Part shown: positions 1 to 5,965 of the stretch, piece by piece
Layout of the letters: each line of letters starts with the position of its first letter
Position numbering within the stretch: the first letter of the stretch is position 1
Source of the DNA: Thermoplasmata archaeon
GTDB lineage: Archaea; Thermoplasmatota; Thermoplasmata; UBA10834
Assembly (NCBI GenBank): GCA_022865445.1
Contig: JALHSX010000189.1
Span: forward strand, 1 to 7,426
DNA: 7,426 bases
Reading direction: 5' to 3'
Notes under the pieces: generated by a model
Database searches by the model: none
Seen by the model: the letters and a program-made list of their open reading frames with translations, nothing else
Told to the model about the DNA's origin: nothing
Made by a program: the position numbers and the translations under genes

Positions 1-398
1 GCGGTCTTGTGTGCCTTGACTCCGAGCTTCTCCAGGAAAGCAACATCCTCGGGACTGAAGGCCGTCGATAAGAAATCGAGTCCCGCTTCTTTCGCGGCCT
101 TCTTGATCATTGCCTGCCATTCCATAGGCATGCAAGCTTTGACGTAGAGATCGTAGAGGTCCGAGCCCTCCCAGATCGTCCCGTCCAACACCTTGCTCGT
201 CCCCTTCAAAGGCATTGTGATGGAGTCTGGAGAATAGGTCTGGGTCTTGATGGCGTCCGCACCGGCTGCCTTGGCCGCTTCGACGATCTTCAGGGCTTGT
301 TCCAGGTCTTGGTTGTGATTCGCTGACATCTCTGCTATGAAATAGGCGGGATTTCCAGGACCGATCTCCCTCCCTCCTATTCTGATTGGTGCAATCAT
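1..398 (-). CDS. pseI: Pseudaminic acid synthase PseI (NeuB family), N-terminal part, cut by the window edge
   Basis: Condenses 2,4-diacetamido-2,4,6-trideoxy-L-altrose with phosphoenolpyruvate to give pseudaminic acid in the cytoplasm. About 132 codons are visible of roughly 340-350 usual for the family, and the reading frame stays open to the window edge. The start MIAPIRIGGREIGPG runs into IAEMSANHNQ (residues 21-30), the NeuB/PseI barrel-entry motif with its conserved Glu23. KTQTY follows at 51-55, then FSPEDVAFLEKLGVKAHKT near the edge, where family members carry the substrate-binding Lys region. The ATG shares ATGA with the pseG stop, and GGAGG lies 10 bases upstream, so translational coupling is likely. 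Sister enzymes NeuB and LegI share these motifs. PseI is preferred because the gene is coupled to a pseG-pseH fusion, but that choice is inference. Confidence 0.9.
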   Translation of the reverse strand, partial: MIAPIRIGGREIGPGNPAYFIAEMSANHNQDLEQALKIVEAAKAAGADAIKTQTYSPDSITMPLKGTSKVLDGTIWEGSDLYDLYVKACMPMEWQAMIKKAAKEAGLDFLSTAFSPEDVAFLEKLGVKAHKT

Positions 399-1903
399 TC
401 CTCGCACGCCTCCATTCTCATGTGATAGCTCTCTACCCCCTGAATCATCTCAGAGGATATCAATTTGAAACCACTCTTCTCGAAAGCTCTCAGGGAGGGT
501 TTGTTAATCTTCTTCACGAATGCGTCGAGATTCTTGAGTCCGAGGATGTTGGCACCCATCCTGCAGGCCATCGCGATCATCTGAGGACCATAGCCCTTTC
601 CTCTATATTTCGAGTCGATGATGACGGACAAAGTTCCGCATTGCCCTTTGGATTCGATCCTTGCCGAGCCCACTGGAGAATCGAACCTATCCATCCCGAT
701 CAGAAGCAAGCAAGACGGATCCCGGAGCTTCGCATCAAACCAGGCAGCATGCGTCTTCCATGTGATCTTTGCAGTAGCGTAGGACATCTTTCGCGTCTCA
801 TCGTCATTCGCCCACTTCAATATCATCTTCGAGTCTTCATCCTCGGCCCTTCTCATCCAAATACCGCTTCCTTCCATATTCATGAGGACGCGTTCGGGAC
901 CGTGTCCGTCAACCACTCCCTTGAGTCCAGCAATCATCCTCTTTCTCATTTCGCTCGAGGAGATGATGCTGTCAAAGCACTCCGTGAGCTCATCGTCGGC
1001 GGTCCTTAGTGGATCTTCCACGATCTGGGCGAGACCTCTCTTGCAGAACTCCGCTGCATTGAGCCGCTGATTCTCAGCACTCACCATCATGACTGACGGA
1101 GTCGTCGTGATTGCCAGTTCATAGGCCGTTGTACCGCCTGCAGATATGACCAAATCGGCCCACTTCATCATTCCTGCCATGTTGTCAATGTTCACCAGCA
1201 CCTTCATCTTCTTCTTGGATTCGGCACAGATGCGGGCGATCTCTTCAGCGTTCTGATTGATGGCTCCGACCACCACCTTCACTTCGAGATTCTTGAACTC
1301 AGAACGATCAAGAGCTCTCACCACCCTCGCGGTGAGATTGTCTTTGTCAGAACCGCCAAGAGTCACAAGGACATTCTTCGCTACCTTGGGTATCCTCCTA
1401 TCACCAGGTCGCTTCCTTGAGAATTCTCCTCTCAGCAGGGCATAACTGGGTCCGGTCAGGATCTTTGAATGCGGTGCCTTGCGACGATACATCGTTGAGT
1501 TGGCGTATATGTTCTGGTTGAGGACTATGTCCGCGGCATACCCTTTGCAGTGCACATAGTCATCAATGAAAAGGACTCGCATCCCTGCAGATTTGAGCGC
1601 CTTCTGGTACGAGCTGTCGAAGTGATAGCCATCCACGATGATCCAGTCAGATTCTGAAGCAGCTTTTGCAGTGAATTCGGCATCCTTGATGCTCCCTGGT
1701 GCACAACTGACTCTCACAAAGTCGAACCCTTCATCGATCAGCGACCTTTCCAGCTCTTTAGGACACTGAGCCATTAGGAATTCTGTGGAGACTCCGAAAT
1801 CCTTCAGTCTCTGTGCCAATGACCGACACCTCATGAGATGTCCTGTGCCCGTGTCTGTCGTGACATCTGCCCTGGCAATTATCCGTCTGATCATTGGCAA
1901 CAT
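395..1903 (-). CDS. pseG: PseG-PseH fusion: UDP-2,4-diacetamido-2,4,6-trideoxy-L-altrose hydrolase with C-terminal GNAT acetyltransferase
   Basis: A 502-residue two-domain protein. Residues 1 to about 340 are the PseG hydrolase (glycosyltransferase-B fold), which removes UDP from the diacetamido sugar. Visible landmarks are RAD at 11-13, GTGH at 19-22 with the likely catalytic His22, DGYHF 91-95, NQN 129-131, GGSD 183-186 and AGGTT 255-259 with Glu262 in the nucleotide-binding half. Residues from about 348 to 497 form a GNAT domain with LKWANDDETRKMS (362-374), as in PseH, and the acetyl-CoA loop RGKGYG (434-439). PseH acetylates the 4-amino group just before the PseG step, so the fusion joins consecutive reactions. 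Stand-alone PseG is usually about 270-360 residues. Met1 is preferred over Met4 because a TATA-like box lies about 31 bases upstream. The stop overlaps the pseI start. Confidence 0.92.
   Translation of the reverse strand: MLPMIRRIIARADVTTDTGTGHLMRCRSLAQRLKDFGVSTEFLMAQCPKELERSLIDEGFDFVRVSCAPGSIKDAEFTAKAASESDWIIVDGYHFDSSYQKALKSAGMRVLFIDDYVHCKGYAADIVLNQNIYANSTMYRRKAPHSKILTGPSYALLRGEFSRKRPGDRRIPKVAKNVLVTLGGSDKDNLTARVVRALDRSEFKNLEVKVVVGAINQNAEEIARICAESKKKMKVLVNIDNMAGMMKWADLVISAGGTTAYELAITTTPSVMMVSAENQRLNAAEFCKRGLAQIVEDPLRTADDELTECFDSIISSSEMRKRMIAGLKGVVDGHGPERVLMNMEGSGIWMRRAEDEDSKMILKWANDDETRKMSYATAKITWKTHAAWFDAKLRDPSCLLLIGMDRFDSPVGSARIESKGQCGTLSVIIDSKYRGKGYGPQMIAMACRMGANILGLKNLDAFVKKINKPSLRAFEKSGFKLISSEMIQGVESYHMRMEACEE
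409..413 (-). promoter_or_regulatory. Shine-Dalgarno site for pseI
   Basis: GGAGG on the minus strand, 10 bases before the pseI ATG and inside the last codons of pseG. It supports the ATG at 398 and coupled translation. It contrasts with the transcript-leading genes of the window, which have no such site. Confidence 0.6.
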
Positions 1904-1931
1904 TTGAGTCCCGCCTAGGCCTGTAACCAGG

Positions 1932-1937
1932 ATATTA
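1932..1937 (-). promoter_or_regulatory. Candidate TATA box for pseG-pseI
   Basis: On the minus strand TAATAT, inside the AT-rich stretch ATAATCTAATATC, is centred about 31 bases before the pseG ATG. That would give a transcript with a leader of only a few bases. No clear ribosome site precedes pseG. The box is degenerate and assigned mainly by spacing. Confidence 0.4.
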
Positions 1938-1945
1938 GATTATCG

Positions 1946-1958
1946 GCTGGAAACCAGC
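1946..1958 (-). repeat. 13-base inverted repeat next to the pseG TATA box
   Basis: GCTGG-AAA-CCAGC (plus-strand reading), a perfect 5-base stem around three bases. It lies just upstream of the pseG TATA-like box in the direction of pseG transcription, so it could be an operator or activator site at the factor-B recognition region. It is short, and chance is not excluded. Confidence 0.3.
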
Positions 1959-1992
1959 GCTCCACATATTTCCTGGCCTATCTCTAATAAGT

Positions 1993-2180
1993 ATGGGTGG
2001 GTTCTGTTGCGTTATCGGGTGGTGACCTCTATGTCACCCCAACAATGCCACTCGTTCCATTCGGCTCCGACCGTGCGCCCGTCATCGGGTCGTATAGGAT
2101 CATCATCACGTCATGCTGGAACGCGCCGGGGTTAAACCGTAGACCCCCTGCCATCCCCTTCGAGATGGCTGTTTGCAGCA
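1993..2180 (-). ncRNA. Candidate omega-RNA / structured right end of the TnpB element
   Basis: In TnpB elements the guide RNA overlaps the 3' end of tnpB and runs into the right end. Here, on the minus strand, a perfect GGTGAC/GTCACC hairpin (2021-2038, six-base loop) contains the tnpB TAG stop. An outer TGTTG/CAACA pairing (2005-2009 with 2040-2044) encloses it. The segment then reads GAACCCACCCATAC towards pseG. The stems are seen in the sequence, while the RNA and its limits are inferred from the family. The guide would be the bases just beyond the right end, around 1970-1992. Confidence 0.4.
2021..2038 (-). repeat. Perfect hairpin across the tnpB stop codon
   Basis: GGTGAC, six bases, GTCACC: a perfect 6-base stem. 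The loop includes the tnpB stop TAG (2029-2031). Subterminal hairpins of this kind mark the right ends of IS200/IS605 elements and often the 3' scaffold of the omega-RNA. Confidence 0.6.
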
Positions 2181-3243
2181 GGTTGATGCTGGCATTGATG
2201 TGCCTGTCGAGGCGCCAGCCGCACTCGCATTCGAACTCCGCGCCCATTCGGGAATCCTGTATCCTCCCACATATCGGGCACGTTCTGCTGCTATTCTTTG
2301 GATTGACCTTGATTACTGGAACGCGTTTCCACTGCGCCTTATACTCGATGATCTGGTGTAGCTTCCTTCTCGGCCACATGCTCAGGCGCCGATTCAGCTC
2401 CTTGCTCCTATTCGATTTGATCCCTTTCAGGTCCTCGAGGACGATGGCAGATTTTCGCTCCTCCGCGAACTTCAAGACCGAGTCCGCCACTTGGTGGAGC
2501 CTGTAGTCGATCCGGCGGTGCTCTCTCGCTCCCTCCCTTCTGCACAGGTTCCTGGAAGTTCGACGGTCGTGCGCCTTCTTTCTCTGGAGCCTCTTGCGCC
2601 TGTCGTGATGCCGCTGCTGGATGATGGCGACTTCTGGGAATTCCGCCTTGATGGCCTTGCCGACATCGCCTTCGACGAACACGCCGTCCAGGCTCCGCTC
2701 GTTCGTGTCCAGAGAGATTACGGAGTCGGGAGAATACGGCTTCGGCGCATCTTTCCTGAATGCCACTATGACTCGATCGGGAAGAACGGTCAAGGATCCG
2801 AGGGAGAGAGCCATGTCATCCAGATACTTCCGATGATACTGGCTGACGATGAGTCTCAACTCGACATGGCAACCCGCCCTGATCGGAAGGTCGATGATAC
2901 CGGACTTTCGGTCTAGCTTGTACGCTTGGTTCTCCGCCTTCATCATCAGGCGCTTGACAAATGGGATCCTGCCGGTGGCACCTTTCCGGAAGCGCTTGCG
3001 ATGGATCTTTAGAGCGCTCCCAGCCACTTCGAACGCTGACACCAGATGTTGGGCGTACATCCTCGGGTGTTCTCGGCGAAAATCCTTGTAAGCTAGTTTG
3101 TTAAGGGCATTCCTCGAAGTCACCCGAGCCTGGAGACCTGCTCGGATCGCGTTGTTGACGGCCAATCTGAAGTCTTCGAGCAGGAGCTTCGCATCGGGTG
3201 GAAGGTCTGATTCCAGGTAAAAGACGACTCCCTTCACCAGCAT
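2029..3243 (-). CDS. tnpB: TnpB, RNA-guided RuvC nuclease of an IS1341-like element, with altered RuvC-III motif
   Basis: A 404-residue protein of normal TnpB length. Residues 1 to about 170 are the basic N-terminal recognition part. RuvC-I is SLDTNERSLDG (177-187, Asp179) and RuvC-II is IVLEDLKGI (267-275, Glu270). A zinc-ribbon has CPIC at 322-325 and CEC at 339-341. RuvC-III reads LDRHINASINLL (345-356). Most family members have DRDxNAAxN there, so the second Asp is His348 here, while Asp346 remains. Active TnpB cuts DNA beside the element's target motif using an omega-RNA made from its own 3' end. The tail after residue 360, ending near RSEPNGTSG, overlaps that likely RNA region. The start fits a TATA box 24 bases upstream, which suggests a leaderless message. 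Whether it still cuts DNA is uncertain. Confidence 0.93.
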   Translation of the reverse strand: MLVKGVVFYLESDLPPDAKLLLEDFRLAVNNAIRAGLQARVTSRNALNKLAYKDFRREHPRMYAQHLVSAFEVAGSALKIHRKRFRKGATGRIPFVKRLMMKAENQAYKLDRKSGIIDLPIRAGCHVELRLIVSQYHRKYLDDMALSLGSLTVLPDRVIVAFRKDAPKPYSPDSVISLDTNERSLDGVFVEGDVGKAIKAEFPEVAIIQQRHHDRRKRLQRKKAHDRRTSRNLCRREGAREHRRIDYRLHQVADSVLKFAEERKSAIVLEDLKGIKSNRSKELNRRLSMWPRRKLHQIIEYKAQWKRVPVIKVNPKNSSRTCPICGRIQDSRMGAEFECECGWRLDRHINASINLLQTAISKGMAGGLRFNPGAFQHDVMMILYDPMTGARSEPNGTSGIVGVT

Positions 3244-3262
3244 CTCGTCCTCGACGATGACC

Positions 3263-3271
3263 GATATATAA
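3263..3271 (-). promoter_or_regulatory. TATA box for tnpB
   Basis: TTATATATC on the minus strand, centred 24 bases before the tnpB ATG, which is the expected TATA-to-start distance for an archaeal promoter. Transcription would begin at or within a base or two of the ATG. No ribosome site precedes the gene, in keeping with a leaderless transcript. Confidence 0.6.
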
Positions 3272-3282
3272 CGCTCCTCTGA

Positions 3283-3292
3283 CTACATGTAG
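3283..3292. repeat. 10-base perfect palindrome upstream of tnpB
   Basis: CTACATGTAG, self-complementary, about 12 bases upstream of the tnpB TATA box in the direction of tnpB transcription. It may be a regulator site or part of the element's left end. No second copy was seen in the window. Confidence 0.35.
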
Positions 3293-3296
3293 CAAT

Positions 3297-3317
3297 CGAG
3301 CGTCACACTCGCGCTCG
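3297..3317. repeat. Hairpin in the left-end region of the TnpB element
   Basis: CGAGCG, nine bases, CGCTCG: a 6-base stem with one further wobble pair inside. An alternative CACAC/GTGTG pairing (3304-3308 with 3317-3321) overlaps and would exclude it. The place matches where IS200/IS605 left ends carry a subterminal hairpin. Confidence 0.35.
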
Positions 3318-3344
3318 TGTGCGTCTCTGCCACCCGAACGAAGA

Positions 3345-3353
3345 CTTATTTAT
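3345..3353 (+). promoter_or_regulatory. TATA box for the methylase gene
   Basis: CTTATTTAT is centred about 26 bases before the ATG at 3375, preceded by a purine-rich stretch (CGAAGA) as in archaeal factor-B sites. The expected transcript starts at the ATG itself, so the message is probably leaderless. It is the best-formed promoter in the window and bounds the mobile element on this side. Confidence 0.65.
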
Positions 3354-3374
3354 CCAAGACAAGATGGACGGTCG

Positions 3375-3989
3375 ATGTACAAGACGCCGCAAGAGGAATT
3401 CTGGGCTGGCTCATTTGGTGATGAATACACGGACCGGAACCAGAATGAGAAGCTGCTCTCCTCCAATACCGCCCTCTTTTCTCGGATCATCAAGAAGACC
3501 TCCGGTGTGAAGTCCGTCATTGAATTTGGACCGAATGTAGGCTTGAATCTCATTGCCCTCATGCGGCTGATCCCCGACGTGGAGTTGTCAGCTGTTGAGA
3601 TAAATGAGAAGGCCTGCTCTGCGCTGCGAAAGACAGGCAAGGTCCAAGTCTATTGCCAGTCGATACTCGATTTCAAACCAGACCGCAAGCGTGATATGGT
3701 CTTCACGAAGGGTGTCCTCATACACTTGAGCCCTGAAGTTCTTCCCGCGGTCTATGAGAAGATGTATGAGTCAAGTGCAAGGTACATCTGCGTCGCAGAG
3801 TACTACAATCCAACGCCGGTTGAGATCAATTACAGAGGTCACGGAGAGCGGCTCTTCAAGAGAGATTTCGCGGGGGAGTTGTTGGACAAGTACCCCGATC
3901 TCAGGCTTGTTGATTATGGGTTCAGCTATCATAGGGACCCGCAATTTCCTCAAGATGACATAACCTGGTTTCTGTTGGAGAAGGTTTAA
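3375..3989 (+). CDS. Pseudaminic acid biosynthesis-associated methylase (SAM-dependent)
   Basis: A 204-residue class I methyltransferase resembling the small family found in pseudaminic acid clusters. Family members have about this length and open with the same kind of sequence, here KTPQEEFWAGSFGDEYTDRN (residues 3-22). The SAM-binding glycine loop is VIEFGPNVGLNL (48-59), with acidic Glu75 in AVEIN after the second strand, then TKGVLIHLSP (111-120) and AEYYNP (141-146). The exact sugar position methylated is not known to me, and a modified nonulosonic acid or a glycan precursor is the inferred acceptor. The start is fixed by the family N-terminus and the TATA spacing. It heads the plus-strand set with the amidotransferase 47 bases downstream and diverges from pseG across the TnpB element. 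Confidence 0.88.
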   Translation: MYKTPQEEFWAGSFGDEYTDRNQNEKLLSSNTALFSRIIKKTSGVKSVIEFGPNVGLNLIALMRLIPDVELSAVEINEKACSALRKTGKVQVYCQSILDFKPDRKRDMVFTKGVLIHLSPEVLPAVYEKMYESSARYICVAEYYNPTPVEINYRGHGERLFKRDFAGELLDKYPDLRLVDYGFSYHRDPQFPQDDITWFLLEKV

Positions 3990-4000
3990 TATGGAATCTG

Positions 4001-4010
4001 TTATAATTTA
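4001..4010 (+). promoter_or_regulatory. Candidate TATA box for the amidotransferase gene
   Basis: TTATAATTTA in the 47-base gap after the methylase stop, centred about 31 bases before the ATG at 4037. It suggests a separate start of transcription with a very short leader, in addition to any read-through from the methylase. No clear ribosome site is present before the ATG. Confidence 0.5.
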
Positions 4011-4036
4011 CCCAATTCGAACTTGGACCTAAGACC

Positions 4037-5197
4037 ATGAGGTACTGCAAACGTTGCGTCATGCCAGATACAAAACCAGACATTCATTTTGATGAGCAAG
4101 GCGTCTGCAACGCATGCCGAAGCTTTGAGAAGCGGAAGGACACCGACTGGAGCGCTCGCGAAGAACAACTCAAAGAGATCCTGAATCGATACAAGAGCAA
4201 GAACGGAAAGAAGTGGGACTGCATTGTCCCGGTAAGTGGTGGCAAGGATAGCACATACCAGGTGCTTACCATGTTGCGACTGGGGATGACCCCCCTTTGT
4301 GTGACAGCCACGACATGCGATCTCTCCACAATTGGACGAAAGAACATCGAGAACATCAAGAACCTTGGCGTGGACTACATAGAGTTCTCTCCCAACAAGA
4401 TCGTAAGGCGAAAACTGAACAGGATAGGCCTGATGGAAGTCGGCGATATCTCCTGGCCCGAACACATCGGGATCTTCACAATACCGATTCGCGTGGCGGT
4501 CCAGTATGACATCCCGCTGATAATCTGGGGAGAGAATTCTCAGAATGAATATGGGGGTCCAGCAAGTGCCAGCGAGAATAACTACCTGAACCGCAGGTGG
4601 TTAGAGGAATTCGGGGGCCTGCTAGGCCTCAGGCTTTCGGACCTTGTCGGCGTGGAAGGGATCGACGAGAAGCACCTGATTCCTTACACATACCCCACGG
4701 ACGACGAGCTCAAAGGAGTAGGCGCTACGGGGTTGTTTCTAGGATACTATCTTCCCTGGGATGGCTATACCAACGCGTTGACATCTCAGGCCCATGGTTT
4801 CACCACCTTCCACCGGGTTGTTGAAGGATCCTGCGTCAACTACGAGAACCTCGACAATTACCAGACGGGCATCCATGATTATTTCAAATTTCTGAAGTTC
4901 GGGTTCGGCAGAGCAAGCGACATTGCTTCACTACATATCCGAAGGGGTAGACTCTCGCGACAGGATGCATGCACTATCGTCAGAATGCACGACGGAAAGA
5001 TCCCCTGGACTTACCTTGACAAGCCTCTCAAGGACATACTAGAACCGTTGGATATCACCATTGACGGATTCATTCGAATATGCGATCGCTTCACGAACCG
5101 CAAGTTGTTCAAGATCGATGCCGAAAGCCATCTCATCAAAGACGCGCACGGAAACCTGACAAAATTGAAATATGCCGAGGACGAGCAAGTCGATTGA
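4037..5197 (+). CDS. pseA: N-acetyl sugar amidotransferase (PseA/WbpG family)
   Basis: A 386-residue ATP-dependent enzyme that turns an N-acetyl group on a sugar into an acetamidino group. A zinc ribbon is formed by Cys4, Cys7, Cys24 and Cys27 (YCKRCVMP and CNAC). The PP-loop SGGKDST at 67-73 binds ATP and adenylylates the acetamido oxygen. GENSQNEYGG (165-174) is a second family signature. Ammonia is expected from HisH through HisF, whose genes follow directly. In Campylobacter PseA makes the 7-acetamidino form of pseudaminic acid. In Pseudomonas WbpG does the analogous reaction on a diacetamido uronic acid. The flanking pseI and pseG favour the first substrate, by inference. The length is normal and no key residue appears missing. 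The ATG is set by the N-terminal zinc ribbon and by a TATA-like box about 31 bases upstream. Confidence 0.9.
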   Translation: MRYCKRCVMPDTKPDIHFDEQGVCNACRSFEKRKDTDWSAREEQLKEILNRYKSKNGKKWDCIVPVSGGKDSTYQVLTMLRLGMTPLCVTATTCDLSTIGRKNIENIKNLGVDYIEFSPNKIVRRKLNRIGLMEVGDISWPEHIGIFTIPIRVAVQYDIPLIIWGENSQNEYGGPASASENNYLNRRWLEEFGGLLGLRLSDLVGVEGIDEKHLIPYTYPTDDELKGVGATGLFLGYYLPWDGYTNALTSQAHGFTTFHRVVEGSCVNYENLDNYQTGIHDYFKFLKFGFGRASDIASLHIRRGRLSRQDACTIVRMHDGKIPWTYLDKPLKDILEPLDITIDGFIRICDRFTNRKLFKIDAESHLIKDAHGNLTKLKYAEDEQVD

Positions 5198-5300
5198 GCT
5201 GACCGGTGTGTTGCTAGCCTACTTCCAGATGTTCAGTCTGGTAAGAAGCCTCTTCCGGGTATCGCCGATTTGGGTGAACAGATGTCAATTCGCGGGATAA

Positions 5301-5310
5301 TCGATATAGG
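5301..5310 (+). promoter_or_regulatory. Candidate TATA box for hisH-hisF
   Basis: TCGATATAGG, preceded by GGATAA, is centred about 23 bases before the hisH ATG. The 131-base gap from the amidotransferase and this box suggest that hisH-hisF has its own promoter with a leaderless start. Confidence 0.45.
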
Positions 5311-5328
5311 TCGAGAGAAATAACTCCG

Positions 5329-5955
5329 ATGGAGGTCGATGATCTGATTGTGATAGTGGATTTCGGGATGGGCAATCTCAAATCCATTCAGAAGGCGCTT
5401 GCGGACCTCAATGTAGATGTACAGATATCCGGTAATCCATCAATGATTGAACAGTCTGAGAGGCTCATTCTGCCCGGAGTAGGTGCGTTCACTGATGGGA
5501 TGCGAAACCTCAGGTCTCTTGGGCTTGACAAGACGATTTGCGACCTGGTGCTGAACAAGAAGCGACCGATTCTTGGGATATGCTTGGGAATGCAGTTGTT
5601 GGCAACAAAAGGGACAGAAGGAGGAGAAACCGCAGGCCTCGACATTCTCCCAGGAGAAGTAGTCAGGCTGGAGAATGGGAGTGCCGAAGAACGCATCCCT
5701 CACGTTGGATGGAATGAGGTGGCCATAGTCAGGCAGGCAGCTCTATTTGCACAGATTCCGGACAAGTCGGATTTCTACTTCGTTCATAGTTATCACCTGA
5801 AGCCCTACGATGAACGGAACATCGTGGGCACCACCCGCTATTGTGGCCATTTCGTTTCCGCGATCAACTCGGGCAATGTCTGGGGAGTGCAATTCCACCC
5901 AGAGAAGAGCGGCCCTCTTGGGAAGCTCTTGCTGAAGAACTTCATCACATGCTAG
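5329..5955 (+). CDS. hisH: HisH-type glutaminase supplying ammonia for acetamidino transfer
   Basis: A 208-residue class I glutamine amidotransferase that splits glutamine to glutamate and ammonia. The N-terminus VIVDFGMGNL (8-17) and the PGVGAF strand (49-54) are HisH signatures. The nucleophile is Cys85 in GICLGMQ (83-89), and the triad is completed by His190 and Glu192 in FHPEKS (189-194), so it should be active. True HisH serves histidine synthesis with HisF. Here it lies between the sugar amidotransferase and a HisF lacking Asp11, and no other histidine gene is in the window, so a role in acetamidino formation is inferred. The ATG at 5329 fits the TATA spacing. A start at the GTG of codon 8 would also keep the family core. 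The hisF start follows 10 bases after the stop. Confidence 0.9.
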   Translation: MEVDDLIVIVDFGMGNLKSIQKALADLNVDVQISGNPSMIEQSERLILPGVGAFTDGMRNLRSLGLDKTICDLVLNKKRPILGICLGMQLLATKGTEGGETAGLDILPGEVVRLENGSAEERIPHVGWNEVAIVRQAALFAQIPDKSDFYFVHSYHLKPYDERNIVGTTRYCGHFVSAINSGNVWGVQFHPEKSGPLGKLLLKNFITC

Positions 5956-5956
5956 A

Positions 5957-5961
5957 GGGAG
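5957..5961 (+). promoter_or_regulatory. Shine-Dalgarno site for hisF
   Basis: GGGAG within AGAGGGAGACC, in the 10-base gap between the hisH stop and the hisF ATG, spaced four bases from the ATG. It supports this start and translation of hisF from the hisH message. Confidence 0.5.
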
Positions 5962-5965
5962 ACCA

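Larger units (their letters stand above)
1993..3325 (-). mobile_element. TnpB-only IS200/IS605-group element (IS1341-like), boundaries approximate
   Basis: An intact tnpB without tnpA, with structured DNA on both sides, lying between divergent pseG and methylase genes whose own promoters are outside it. The right end (low coordinates) carries nested stems over the tnpB stop codon. The left end carries a hairpin at 3297-3317 and a palindrome at 3283-3292. Elements of this group make no target duplication and have no terminal inverted repeats, so the exact ends cannot be read from one copy. Limits given here are the outermost structure that seems to belong to it. Without TnpA it could move only if a transposase acts in trans. 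Confidence 0.55.

Noticed and set aside
386..1009. A 207-codon plus-strand open frame opposite the pseG GNAT domain
   Set aside because: It lies wholly antisense to recognisable GNAT and PseG sequence, has no promoter or ribosome site, and its product has no recognisable motif.
2491..2916. A 141-codon plus-strand open frame opposite tnpB, with other overlapping frames nearby
   Set aside because: It is antisense to the RuvC-bearing part of tnpB and is explained by the moderately GC-rich composition. No family resemblance.
4001..4465. A 154-codon minus-strand open frame opposite the amidotransferase
   Set aside because: It is the shadow of the zinc-ribbon and PP-loop region on the other strand, whose motifs are unmistakable.
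5225..5241. CCAGA/TCTGG hairpin after the amidotransferase gene, as a terminator
   Set aside because: The stem is only five bases with a seven-base loop and no T-run follows, so a terminator call is not supported.
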